From: Tenacibaculum sp. 190524A05c
Lineage (GTDB): Bacteria; Bacteroidota; Bacteroidia; Flavobacteriales; Flavobacteriaceae
Assembly: GCF_964036595.1 (NCBI RefSeq)
Contig: NZ_OZ038523.1
Coordinates: 3,168,501 to 3,232,500, forward strand
Reading direction: 5' to 3'
Length of the DNA: 64,000 nt
Shown: piece after piece, positions 43,178 to 51,693 of the stretch
Layout: the number at the start of each line of letters is the position of its first letter
How positions within the stretch are numbered: the first letter of the stretch is position 1
Made by a program: the position numbers and the translations under genes
The notes under the pieces: model-generated
Told to the model about the DNA's origin: nothing
Seen by the model: the letters and a program-made list of their open reading frames with translations, nothing else
The model's database searches: none

Positions 43178-43940
43178 ATTTGTATTCTAATAACGAGAAT
43201 TGGTCTTTTTCAAAGGCTCCATAGGTATAGAAATTAATCCAGTCACCTAAATTGTAGTATCTGCTGCTTTCTTTCAATTGTATGTCTAATGGAAGATGTC
43301 TATGCCCAAATACAAAGAAATCATAATGTTTGCTTTCTAATTTGCGTTTGCAATACTGAACTAACCACTCGTTGTCTTCTCCTAAAAACTTAAAATCTTC
43401 ATCTCCAGAAATCATTTTGTTTTTCACAGACATGTATTGACCAAGTTTTACACCCAAATCCGGATGTAGCCATCTAAACATCCATTTAAATAAAGGAAAA
43501 GTGAACACTTTTTTCATTCTCTTATATCCTTTGTCATGAGGTCCGAGACCATCTCCATGACCAATTAAAAATAATTTATTGTTAATTGTGAATTCTTGTG
43601 GAGAATGAAAAACCGGAATAGTAAGTTCTTTTTCAAAATAATCACGCATCCATAAATCATGATTTCCTACGAAAAAATAAATCGGAATACCGCTATCTCT
43701 AATTTCGGCAAGCTTTCCTAAAACTCTAACAAATCCTTTTGGAACTACAGTTTTGTATTCAAACCAAAAATCGAATAAATCACCTAGTAAGAAAATAGCT
43801 TCAGCGTCTTTTTTAATTTCATCTAACCAACGGACAAATTTCTGCTCTCTAGGAAAACTTTTTTCTTGAGTTGGTGCTCCTAAATGTTGATCAGAGGCAA
43901 AATATACTTTCTTATTATTTGAAATAGTAATAGACGTCAA
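43176..43940 (-). CDS. UDP-2,3-diacylglucosamine diphosphatase-like metallophosphoesterase
   Basis: 254 residues of the LpxH type in lipid A synthesis. Metal motifs in order: SDQHLG, GDLFDFWF, GNHD, GHGDGLG and GHRHLP. Length and motif spacing fit the family. Alone on its strand, divergent from the MOSC gene. Confidence 0.88.
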   Translation of the reverse strand: MTSITISNNKKVYFASDQHLGAPTQEKSFPREQKFVRWLDEIKKDAEAIFLLGDLFDFWFEYKTVVPKGFVRVLGKLAEIRDSGIPIYFFVGNHDLWMRDYFEKELTIPVFHSPQEFTINNKLFLIGHGDGLGPHDKGYKRMKKVFTFPLFKWMFRWLHPDLGVKLGQYMSVKNKMISGDEDFKFLGEDNEWLVQYCKRKLESKHYDFFVFGHRHLPLDIQLKESSRYYNLGDWINFYTYGAFEKDQFSLLEYK

Positions 43941-44003
43941 ATCGAATTATTTTGGGTAAAAATAACTATTTTATTTAGCTAACTTTGTATAAAACGCAAA
44001 CAG

Positions 44004-44561
44004 ATGAAAATAGTTGCTACAAATATAGGTGAGCGAAGAGAAATAGATTGGAAAGGTAAAATTGTTACTACTGGGATTTTTAAATTTCCAGTGGATGAAC
44101 CTATTTTTCTTGATGTTGAAGATGTAAAAGGAGATGCAATTTGTAATCGTGAAAAACATGGAGGAATAGATCAAGCTGTTTATGCGTTTTCAGAAAAACA
44201 TTACGAATACTTTAAAGAATTATATCCAGATTTAGATTGGGAATTGGGAATGTTTGGAGAGAATTTGACATTATCGGATTGTGAAGAATCTGAACTTCAT
44301 GTTGGTGACACTTTTAAAGTAGGTGAAACTATTGTTGAAGTAACTAAACCAAGACAACCTTGCATGAAATTGGGAGTTCGATTTAATGATATGAAAATTG
44401 TAAAGCAGTTTTGGAATACGGATAAAAGCGGGGTGTATTTTAAAGTCTTGCAAACGGGTTATGTGAAGAAAGGAGATGTTTTTGAATTGATAAAAACGGA
44501 TAAAACAAAACCTACGATAGCTGATGTTTACAATGAAAAGAGATTAAAAAAGAATATGTAA
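44004..44561 (+). CDS. MOSC domain protein
   Basis: 185 residues, YiiM-like MOSC domain with KHGGIDQAVYAFSEKHYEYF, MFGENLTLSD and the conserved Cys in TKPRQPCMKLG. MOSC proteins handle sulfur or molybdenum-cofactor chemistry and detoxify N-hydroxylated bases. The tadA start overlaps its stop by 1 bp. Confidence 0.92.
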   Translation: MKIVATNIGERREIDWKGKIVTTGIFKFPVDEPIFLDVEDVKGDAICNREKHGGIDQAVYAFSEKHYEYFKELYPDLDWELGMFGENLTLSDCEESELHVGDTFKVGETIVEVTKPRQPCMKLGVRFNDMKIVKQFWNTDKSGVYFKVLQTGYVKKGDVFELIKTDKTKPTIADVYNEKRLKKNM

Positions 44562-45007
44562 TGAATCCTTTTGACGATACATATTTTATGAAAAAAGCGC
44601 TTTTGGAGGCAGAAGAGGCTTACAAGAAAGGAGAAGTTCCTGTAGGGGCAGTAGTTGTTTTTAAAAATCAAATTATAGCTAGAGCTCATAATTTAACAGA
44701 ACGATTGAATGATGTTACCGCGCATGCGGAAATGCAGGCTTTTACTTCAGCTGCAGATTATTTAGGTGGGAAATATTTAAGAGATTGCACATTATACGTA
44801 ACTGTAGAACCTTGTCAAATGTGTGCAGGAGCTAGTTACTGGACACAAATAGGAAAAATAGTTTATGGAGCTAGCGAGCCAAGATCTGGTTTTACGGTTT
44901 TAGGAACCAAACTGCATCCTAAAACTAAGGTTGTTTCAGGTGTTTTAGAAGAAGAATGTGGTCAATTAATGAGACGTTTTTTTGTTGAAAAAAGAAACTT
45001 GAACTAA
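44561..45007 (+). CDS. tadA: tRNA adenosine deaminase / nucleoside deaminase
   Basis: 148 residues with the deaminase zinc site HAEMQAF and PCQMCAG. It most likely changes A34 to inosine in tRNA-Arg(ACG), which would include the array tRNA at 3748-3819. A free-nucleoside deaminase is the alternative. Coupled to the MOSC gene by overlap. Confidence 0.88.
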   Translation: MNPFDDTYFMKKALLEAEEAYKKGEVPVGAVVVFKNQIIARAHNLTERLNDVTAHAEMQAFTSAADYLGGKYLRDCTLYVTVEPCQMCAGASYWTQIGKIVYGASEPRSGFTVLGTKLHPKTKVVSGVLEEECGQLMRRFFVEKRNLN

Positions 45008-45034
45008 AACATGGAAAAGATTATAGACTAACAT

Positions 45035-45544
45035 TTGAATTTATTAGTGGAATTAGGTTTAAATGGTGTTCCTATGAAAGTTGAGGAAGAAATGAAAGGT
45101 TCTGAAATGGATGCTGAAGGATGGCAAAAGTGGGTTCCTATTAAAAGTAAAGTTACAGAAGATGAAATTAAGGACTTGGAGGATATGATAAAAGTTGCTT
45201 TGCCTGATTCTTATAAAAGATTTCTAAGGTATAAGCATTTTTATGACTTACAGATAGGTGAATGTGGATTTTGTTCTCATCCTGTAAATAGTTGGAATAA
45301 GTCTTTTAATGAAATGATCTATAATGGATATCCAACAGAGTTCTTACTAGATAAAGGAAGGATTCCATTTGCAAATTGGAGCGATTGGGGAATGTTGTGT
45401 TTTGATACGACTAAAAAAACTAGGGATAATAATTACCCAATAGTTCTTTGGGATCATGAAGTTTATGACGATTTTACTGAAGTGTATAGTGATTTTGAAA
45501 GTATGATTTATCAACTAGATGTGGAGTTTCAGTTAAGTCACTAA
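45035..45544 (+). CDS. SMI1/KNR4-family protein, N-terminus interrupted
   Basis: 169 residues with an SMI1/KNR4 fold (TEDEIKDLEDMIKVALPDSYKRFL, LLDKGRIPFANWSDWGMLCFD), typical of immunity proteins to secreted toxins. The only starts in frame are TTG 45035 or ATG 45074. Upstream in the same frame, ATG 45011 opens MEKIID followed by TAA at 45029-45031 and then HLNLLVELG, so an ancestral start seems to have been cut by a nonsense change (CAA to TAA would do it). The protein may still be made from a downstream start. Confidence 0.65.
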   Translation: MNLLVELGLNGVPMKVEEEMKGSEMDAEGWQKWVPIKSKVTEDEIKDLEDMIKVALPDSYKRFLRYKHFYDLQIGECGFCSHPVNSWNKSFNEMIYNGYPTEFLLDKGRIPFANWSDWGMLCFDTTKKTRDNNYPIVLWDHEVYDDFTEVYSDFESMIYQLDVEFQLSH

Positions 45545-46023
45545 AACAAACTCTGTTGTTTGTTACCACTTTCATGCTCAAGTAACCATTTTTTTCTCCA
45601 AACTCCACCAGCATATCCAGTTAAAGATCCGTCTGATCCAATAATTCTATGACAAGGAATAATAATCGATATTGGGTTTCTACCATTTGCTGAAGCAACA
45701 GCTCTTATTGCTTTTACATCGCCGAGTTTTTTAGATTGCTCCAAATAACTTCTCGTTTTACCAAAAGGAACTTTTAATAATTCTGTCCAAACTTTTCCTT
45801 GAAACTCTGTTCCCTTAGGACTTAAAGTCAATTCAAATTCTTTTCTGTTTCCAGTAAAATATTCATCCAATTGTTGAACACATTTTTTAAGCTCTCCCGA
45901 TTTCACTTCGAGCGAAGTCGAGAAGTCATCATCTATAAAATAAATAGAATGAACACCCTTATCGTCTCCTTTTATTTCAAGTGTTCCAATCGGAGATTTA
46001 TAATATGTGGTTTCTGGATTCAA
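45541..46023 (-). CDS. ogt: methylated-DNA-protein-cysteine methyltransferase
   Basis: 160 residues. The acceptor Cys is in IIPCHRIIG, preceded by ASANGRNPIS and followed by GYAGGVWRKKWLLEHE. It repairs O6-alkylguanine by suicide transfer. Overlaps the downstream start of the next gene by 4 bp. Confidence 0.93.
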   Translation of the reverse strand: MNPETTYYKSPIGTLEIKGDDKGVHSIYFIDDDFSTSLEVKSGELKKCVQQLDEYFTGNRKEFELTLSPKGTEFQGKVWTELLKVPFGKTRSYLEQSKKLGDVKAIRAVASANGRNPISIIIPCHRIIGSDGSLTGYAGGVWRKKWLLEHESGNKQQSLF

Positions 46024-46460
46024 TTCAATGCTTTTTGGTGGTGCGTATTTGCACGAAGTAAGATAATCAATATTCCAACAATAATTATGTTTTTAAAGAT
46101 GTATTGTCCTAAAAGTGAAAAAGCATAAGGAAAATAAGCAAAAGACTCACCTGGGAAAATAAATAAAGGCAAAAATGTACAAAACATATGAGCCAGTGTG
46201 ATTTTAATTACAATGTTTCTTTTTGCATAAAATAGTAAGGCAATTCCGATTCCAATTTCACCAATTCCGAGAATATAAATAGCTAGTTGTTTTGGTAGTA
46301 AACCAAAGGTTAACCAATCAATTACTTGATAGGCAATTTCTTCTGCCGGACTGAGTTGAGGAAATATTTTTAGAAAACCAAACCATAAATACACAATTCC
46401 AACAAGTGTAGATAAAATTTGATGCTCAGAGTATTTGTAAGGGCTATTTGAGTCGATCAA
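46020..46460 (-). CDS. DoxX-like membrane protein
   Basis: 146 residues with four membrane segments (TLVGIVYLWFGFLKIFP, IYILGIGEIGIGIALLFY, HMFCTFLPLFIFPG, IIIVGILIILLRA). Resembles the DoxX superfamily. Its stop overlaps the ogt start by 4 bp, so the two are translationally coupled. Confidence 0.7.
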   Translation of the reverse strand: MIDSNSPYKYSEHQILSTLVGIVYLWFGFLKIFPQLSPAEEIAYQVIDWLTFGLLPKQLAIYILGIGEIGIGIALLFYAKRNIVIKITLAHMFCTFLPLFIFPGESFAYFPYAFSLLGQYIFKNIIIVGILIILLRANTHHQKALN

Positions 46461-46547
46461 AATTTACAATTAAAATTTCGACGGGTAATATCTGAAATTT
46501 CTTTTAGAGAAGAGGCTGTTTTATTTAATTATATGAAGATTTAACTT

Positions 46548-47222
46548 TTACAAGTAATGTTTCTTTAATTCTTGAGCTTCTTCATAAGAAGAATAATTCA
46601 TAATTAATAAGCCTTCAGTTTTATTTAATTTTCCCTTTTTAATAAGTTCAGCAATATATTTTCTTGATCGATCCATTTTTCTGAAATGTTCTGGTAGAAT
46701 ATTAGTTAATTGTTTAACGTTCCTAACATTCTTGAACATGTCATTAATTATAAACTCAGATAAAAAAGTACTAAGCGCATACATTTGTCTCTCTGAGATT
46801 AAGAGGAATTGTTTTTTGATTTCTTGGTTTTCTTTAGTAATTAATTCAATATAATTATCTGTTCCGGAACTATAACTTCCTTCTGTAATTGAGTTTCTAT
46901 GGTGTAAAGGCCTTCCTTGATAATCTTCGCTTGATAATACGATGTGTCTGACTTGGTTGAAATAAATTATCTCATTTTGATTAAATACAAAAGAATCTTC
47001 TGTAATTTTTATCGTGCCAGTTTCTATTATTGTTAAAGACTCTTTTGAATTAGAAGAGATGAAAAGTAGAATCAAAGCTAAAAGTCCAAGAATAGAAATT
47101 AAAAAACCAGAAACTTCAATTAGAATTCCTAAGAGAATAAGTGCAATTACGATGAAAAAATAGAGTAAAGGATTTCTATTGTCAAGAACGTTTGATTTTG
47201 TATGGACGGTAGCTAAGGTCAT
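46548..47222 (-). CDS. hypothetical membrane protein
   Basis: 224 residues from ATG 47222 (MTLATVHTKSN), which follows the tatD stop by 7 bp; upstream starts would overlap tatD. Two adjacent hydrophobic helices near 15-55 (LLYFFIVIALILLGILIEV, ILGLLALILLFISS) followed by a soluble domain ending in a helical Lys/Arg-rich tail (HFRKMDRSRKYIAELIKKG). No family recognised. Confidence 0.65.
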   Translation of the reverse strand: MTLATVHTKSNVLDNRNPLLYFFIVIALILLGILIEVSGFLISILGLLALILLFISSNSKESLTIIETGTIKITEDSFVFNQNEIIYFNQVRHIVLSSEDYQGRPLHHRNSITEGSYSSGTDNYIELITKENQEIKKQFLLISERQMYALSTFLSEFIINDMFKNVRNVKQLTNILPEHFRKMDRSRKYIAELIKKGKLNKTEGLLIMNYSSYEEAQELKKHYL

Positions 47223-47229
47223 TTTTATA

Positions 47230-47994
47230 CTAAATCCCAAAAACAGCTTTTGAATTCTCTGTTGTAATCTTAGAGATTTCTTCAAAAGATTTTCCATAAA
47301 TATCAACAAGCTTTCCAACTACTTGCTCAATATAACTGCTTTCGTTTCTTTTACCTCTAAATGGTGTTGGTGCTAAATAAGGTGAGTCAGTTTCAAGAAC
47401 AATATGTTCTAAATCTATCTCATTTAAAAACTTGTCAATTTTACCGTTTTTAAATGTTACCACACCACCAATACCTAATTTCATATTGTACGAAATGGCT
47501 TTTTGTGCTTGTTCTAAAGTTCCAGTGAAACAATGAAAAATTCCTCGTAAATCATCTCCTTTTTCTAGTTCTAACACCTCAAAGATTTCATCAAACGCTT
47601 CTCTGCAATGAATTACAATAGGAAGCTTTTTTTCTTTTGCCCATTGTATTTGTGTTCTAAAAGCTTCTTGTTGTTGCTTTAAGAATGTTTTGTCCCAATA
47701 CAAATCAATTCCAATTTCACCAATGGCACAAAATTCGCGCTGATCAATCCATTCTTTTACATGTGCTAATTCTTCTTGATAATTCTCTTTCACAGAAGTT
47801 GGATGTAATCCCATCATTAAATACACATCATTCGGATAATTTTTCTCTAATTCGAACATTCTATCCGTGTAGGAACTATCAATAGCTGGAATAAAAAATC
47901 GTGAAACTCCAACTTCTTTAGCTCTTGCAATCATTACATCTCTATCTTCATCAAATTGTTCAGAATATAAGTGTGTATGTGTATCTGTAATCAT
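47230..47994 (-). CDS. tatD: TatD-family metal-dependent hydrolase
   Basis: 254 residues from ATG 47994 (MITDTHTHLYSEQF); longer alternatives add an unrelated N-terminus. Metal sites: DTHTHL, then IGEIGIDLYWDKTF, VIHCREAF, FHCFTG and ETDSPYLAP. A DNase/deaminase-like amidohydrolase fold. Confidence 0.92.
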   Translation of the reverse strand: MITDTHTHLYSEQFDEDRDVMIARAKEVGVSRFFIPAIDSSYTDRMFELEKNYPNDVYLMMGLHPTSVKENYQEELAHVKEWIDQREFCAIGEIGIDLYWDKTFLKQQQEAFRTQIQWAKEKKLPIVIHCREAFDEIFEVLELEKGDDLRGIFHCFTGTLEQAQKAISYNMKLGIGGVVTFKNGKIDKFLNEIDLEHIVLETDSPYLAPTPFRGKRNESSYIEQVVGKLVDIYGKSFEEISKITTENSKAVFGI

Positions 47995-48007
47995 ATAAAT
48001 TATGCTG

Positions 48008-48015
48008 TATCTTTG
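48008..48015 (+). promoter_or_regulatory. -7 element of the retropepsin-like gene
   Basis: TATCTTTG, exact TAnnTTTG, 19 bp before ATG 48035. It supports that start over the upstream one at 48002. Confidence 0.5.
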
Positions 48016-48034
48016 TGCGACAAAAGTACAAGAA

Positions 48035-48514
48035 ATGGCAAGTTTGAAAAAAGTATTACGTAAAAAGAAATACGTTCGAATCAAATTAAAAAAGATGATT
48101 ACAAATCACTTGGAATTATCTGCAAAAATTAATGGGATTAAAGGAACATTTATTTTAGATACTGGGGCTTCAAATTCTTGTGTTGGTTTAGATTTACTGG
48201 ATTATTTTAAGTTAACTTCTGAAGAAAGTGAAGTAAAAGCTGCTGGAGCCGGAGCTACAGATATGGAAACGTATAAATCATCTGGTAATGATTTAAAAAT
48301 TGGTGATTGGAAACTAAAAAGTTGTGATTTAGTATTGTTTGATATGACTCATGTAAATACTGCTTTAACTCAACATAAGGCTGAAAAAGTACATGGAATT
48401 ATTGGTGCCGATGTGTTAGAAAAAGGAAAGGCGTTTATCGATTACGATAAGAAAGTATTGTACTTGAAAAAGATGAAAAAGAAAAAGCAACGAACATTGT
48501 CGTTGCCTTTTTAA
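48035..48514 (+). CDS. retropepsin-like aspartic protease
   Basis: 159 residues from ATG 48035. The active-site motif is FILDTGASNSCVGL, and a second hydrophobic-Gly region (GIIGADVLEKGKAFIDY) completes a single-domain aspartyl protease. A basic N-terminus (KKVLRKKKYVRIKLKK). The terminator hairpin at 48487-48506 lies inside the last codons. Confidence 0.85.
   Translation: MASLKKVLRKKKYVRIKLKKMITNHLELSAKINGIKGTFILDTGASNSCVGLDLLDYFKLTSEESEVKAAGAGATDMETYKSSGNDLKIGDWKLKSCDLVLFDMTHVNTALTQHKAEKVHGIIGADVLEKGKAFIDYDKKVLYLKKMKKKKQRTLSLPF
48487..48513 (+). terminator. terminator inside the retropepsin CDS end
   Basis: GCAACGA at 48487-48493 pairs with TCGTTGC at 48500-48506, then CCTTTTT up to the stop codon. 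It encodes the last seven or so residues. Confidence 0.7.
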
Positions 48515-48537
48515 TGTATCTTGAAATAAGTTTATAA

Positions 48538-49725
48538 TTAACTTAAAACTTCTTTAATTCTTTTGACAGCTTCTCTTAATTGTAATTCAGAAGCAGCATA
48601 AGACATTCTAATACAGTTTGGAGCTCCGAAAGCTTCACCTGTTACAGTTGCTACATTTGCTTCCTCTAATAATAACATAGAAAAGTCGTTCGCATTTTTA
48701 ATTTCTTTACCTCTGATTGTTTTTCCAAAGAAAGCAGAGATGTCTGGGAAAATATAAAAAGCACCTTCTGGTACGTTTAATTTAAATCCTTCGATTTTTC
48801 CTAATAAACCTAATACAATATCTCTACGAGATTTGAATTCGTTTACCATATATTGTACTTGATCTGGAGAAGCTGAAACCGCTGTAATTGCAGCACGTTG
48901 TGCAATACAGTTTGTTCCTGATGTAATTTGTCCTTGCATTTTAGTACAAGCTTTAGCAATCCAATCTGGAGCACCAATATATCCAATTCTCCATCCAGTC
49001 ATAGCAAATGCTTTTGCTAATCCATTTACAGTAATTGTTCTATCATACATACTTTCAATTGCTGCAAAACTAAATGGTTTTACACCGTAATTGATATGCT
49101 CGTAAATTTCATCAGAAAGAATGTAAATCTGTGGATGTTTTTCTAAAACTTCAGCTAATGCTCTGTATTCAGCCTCACTATAAATACTTCCACTAGGGTT
49201 GTTTGGTGAGTTAAAGAATACCATTTTTGTTTTTGGAGTAATAGCTTCTTCTAATTGTTGTGGTGTGATTTTAAAATCAGTATCAATAGAAGACGGAATC
49301 TCTACAAATTTAGCTTCACATAAGGTTGCAATTGCAGAGTAACTTACCCAATATGGAGCTGGTAATAATACTTCATCTCCTGGGTTTAATAAAACCTGCG
49401 CTACATTAGCAATAGATTGTTTAGCTCCTGTTGAAACTACTATCTGATTTGGTTTGTAATCTAAATTATTATCACGTTTAAATTTGGTGCAGATTGCCTC
49501 TTTTAATTCAACATATCCATCAACTGGAGTGTACGAGTTGAAATTTTGATTGATGGCTTCTACTGCCGCATCTTTAATAAAATCTGGAGTGTTAAAATCA
49601 GGCTCTCCTAAGCTTAAGCTAATAATATCTTTTCCTTGGCCTTTTAACTCTCTCGCTTTAGCCGCCATTGCTAAAGTTTGTGAAACAGGTAAACTGTTAA
49701 TTCTGTTTGATAATGCTTCAGACAT
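48538..49725 (-). CDS. aspC: pyridoxal-phosphate aminotransferase, aspartate type
   Basis: 395 residues, class I aminotransferase. SLGEPDFNTPDFI and SPNNPSGSIYS are the family signatures, and the PLP lysine is in NGLAKAFAMTGWRIGY. Most likely aspartate or aromatic transamination; specificity is not determined. Confidence 0.92.
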   Translation of the reverse strand: MSEALSNRINSLPVSQTLAMAAKARELKGQGKDIISLSLGEPDFNTPDFIKDAAVEAINQNFNSYTPVDGYVELKEAICTKFKRDNNLDYKPNQIVVSTGAKQSIANVAQVLLNPGDEVLLPAPYWVSYSAIATLCEAKFVEIPSSIDTDFKITPQQLEEAITPKTKMVFFNSPNNPSGSIYSEAEYRALAEVLEKHPQIYILSDEIYEHINYGVKPFSFAAIESMYDRTITVNGLAKAFAMTGWRIGYIGAPDWIAKACTKMQGQITSGTNCIAQRAAITAVSASPDQVQYMVNEFKSRRDIVLGLLGKIEGFKLNVPEGAFYIFPDISAFFGKTIRGKEIKNANDFSMLLLEEANVATVTGEAFGAPNCIRMSYAASELQLREAVKRIKEVLS

Positions 49726-49736
49726 TTTGTGTTTGA

Positions 49737-50828
49737 TTATGCTAGTTGTGGTTTTTTTCCTAGTTCAGCAATATGTCTTAAATGTTCTAATATTGCCTTA
49801 CGTGTTGTTTTGTATTCGTGATAAGGTAAGTTAAATTCCTTAGCTGTTTCTTTTACGATTTTCGCGATTTTACTATAATGAATATGCGAAATATGAGGGA
49901 AAATATGGTGTTCAACTTGGTGGTTTAGTCCTCCTGTATAAAAGTTGATAAACCAGTTTTTCGGAGCAAAATTCGCAGTAGTATATAACTGGTGAATTGC
50001 CCAAGTATTTTTCATGTTTCCTCCTTCGTCTGGTAATGGAGTTTCAGTTTTAGGAACAATGTGTGCTAATTGGAAAACAAAACTTAAAATGATTCCCGCA
50101 GTATAATGCATTACAAAGAATCCGATTAATACTTTCCACCAAGCAATGTCTAAAACTAATAATGGTAAAACTAACCACATTGCATAATATGCAATTTTAG
50201 TAATGATTAATTTTGTCCACTCTACCTTTGGATTAGGGAACTTTCCGTAAGAAAGTTTTCTTTTCAAGTAACGGTGCATTTGTTTGAAATCAGTTGTAAT
50301 TGCCCAGTTAATTGTTAATAAACCATATAATACTGGAGAATAATACTTCTGATACTTGTGGAATGGTCTCCACTGTGTATGTTTTGAAAAACGTATAATT
50401 CGACCAGCATCCATATCTTCATCGTGATCTTGAATGTTTGTATAGGTATGGTGTAAAACGTTATGTTGAACTTTCCAGTTGTATACGTTTCCTGCTAAAA
50501 TGTACATGCTGCTTCCCATTAAATCGTTTACCCATTTTTTACTTGAGAACGATTCATGATTACTATCGTGCATTACATTCATTCCAACACCTGCCATACC
50601 AAAACCAATAACTACAGTAAGTAATAATTGTAACCATCCTGGCATATTTACAGTTAGTATAATTGCAAAAGGAGCTAAGAACAAAGTGAACATCACAAGT
50701 GCTTTTAAATATAGCTTCCAGTTACCTGTTCTTTTGATTTCATTTTCTTTAAAATAATCGTTTACACGTTTATTTAAAGTTCTAAAGAACTTGGTCTTAT
50801 CTATTCTGGAGAATTTAATTGTTTTCAT
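49737..50828 (-). CDS. membrane fatty acid desaturase
   Basis: 363 residues with four membrane helices and three His boxes: HDSNHES, HNVLHHTY and HQVEHHIFPH. The HQVEHH box is that of front-end/acyl-lipid desaturases. It inserts a double bond into a membrane acyl chain and could help keep membranes fluid in the cold. Separated from the aminotransferase by 11 bp, same strand. Confidence 0.92.
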   Translation of the reverse strand: MKTIKFSRIDKTKFFRTLNKRVNDYFKENEIKRTGNWKLYLKALVMFTLFLAPFAIILTVNMPGWLQLLLTVVIGFGMAGVGMNVMHDSNHESFSSKKWVNDLMGSSMYILAGNVYNWKVQHNVLHHTYTNIQDHDEDMDAGRIIRFSKHTQWRPFHKYQKYYSPVLYGLLTINWAITTDFKQMHRYLKRKLSYGKFPNPKVEWTKLIITKIAYYAMWLVLPLLVLDIAWWKVLIGFFVMHYTAGIILSFVFQLAHIVPKTETPLPDEGGNMKNTWAIHQLYTTANFAPKNWFINFYTGGLNHQVEHHIFPHISHIHYSKIAKIVKETAKEFNLPYHEYKTTRKAILEHLRHIAELGKKPQLA

Positions 50829-50942
50829 CTTCTAATTTAAAGGGGTAAAAATAAGTGTTTTTGTAACATCTTTATCTGTAAACGAAAGTTTTTAACGATA
50901 ATTATTAAATTGTATTAATCTTTAACTATTCGTAATTGTTAT

Positions 50943-50950
50943 TATTTTTG
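50943..50950 (+). promoter_or_regulatory. -7 element of rsmG
   Basis: TATTTTTG, exact TAnnTTTG, 19 bp before the rsmG ATG. A -33 TTG at good spacing was not seen. Confidence 0.45.
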
Positions 50951-50969
50951 CAAACGCAAATAACATCAT

Positions 50970-51599
50970 ATGGATATCATCTTAAAATACTTTCCTAACC
51001 TTACGGAAAATCAAATAGCTCATTTCGAAAAGTTACAAGCTTTATATGAAGATTGGAACCTGAAAATTAACGTGGTTTCTAGAAAAGATATTGATGAATT
51101 GTATTTGCGTCATGTTTTACACTCTTTGGGTATTTCTAAAGTTATGGAGTTTCAGCCGGGAACAAGCGTAATGGATGTTGGAACCGGAGGAGGGTTTCCA
51201 GGAATTCCTTTAGCAATTTTATTTCCTGAGACTAATTTTCATTTAGTAGATTCTATTGGTAAAAAGATCAAGGTAGTAAATGAAGTAGTAGAAGGTTTAG
51301 GTTTAGAAAATGTAAAAACTACTCACGGAAGAGTTGAAGAGGTAAAAGAGACTTATGATTTTATTGTGAGTAGAGCAGTTGCACAAATGGAAACATTTCA
51401 TAGATGGGTGAGGAATAAAGTACAGAAAAAACAAAATCATGAACTCAAAAATGGAATTCTTTATTTAAAAGGAGGAGATCTAACAGAAGAGTTGGCTAAA
51501 TTTCCTAGTGCTACTATTTATGATTTACCAGATTTTTTTGAAGAAGACTTTTTTGAAACAAAGAAGGTTGTTCATTTACCGATAAAATATAAAGGATAA
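50970..51599 (+). CDS. rsmG: 16S rRNA (guanine-N7) methyltransferase
   Basis: 209 residues. The SAM-binding motif is VMDVGTGGGFPGIPLAI and the flanking NVVSRKDIDELYLRHVLHSL is diagnostic of RsmG (GidB), which methylates 16S rRNA G527. Confidence 0.95.
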   Translation: MDIILKYFPNLTENQIAHFEKLQALYEDWNLKINVVSRKDIDELYLRHVLHSLGISKVMEFQPGTSVMDVGTGGGFPGIPLAILFPETNFHLVDSIGKKIKVVNEVVEGLGLENVKTTHGRVEEVKETYDFIVSRAVAQMETFHRWVRNKVQKKQNHELKNGILYLKGGDLTEELAKFPSATIYDLPDFFEEDFFETKKVVHLPIKYKG

Positions 51600-51602
51600 A
51601 AA

Positions 51603-51645
51603 ATAAGGGAACCGAATGTGTTTCATTATCGATTCCCCCTTTTTG
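51603..51645 (+). terminator. terminator after rsmG
   Basis: GGGAACCGA pairs with TCGATTCCC (one mismatch) around a 13-nt loop, followed by CCTTTTT. Confidence 0.6.
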
Positions 51646-51693
51646 GTGCCATCTGAAGGGGATAACAGCCAAAAATAAGTGTAACTACTATAA

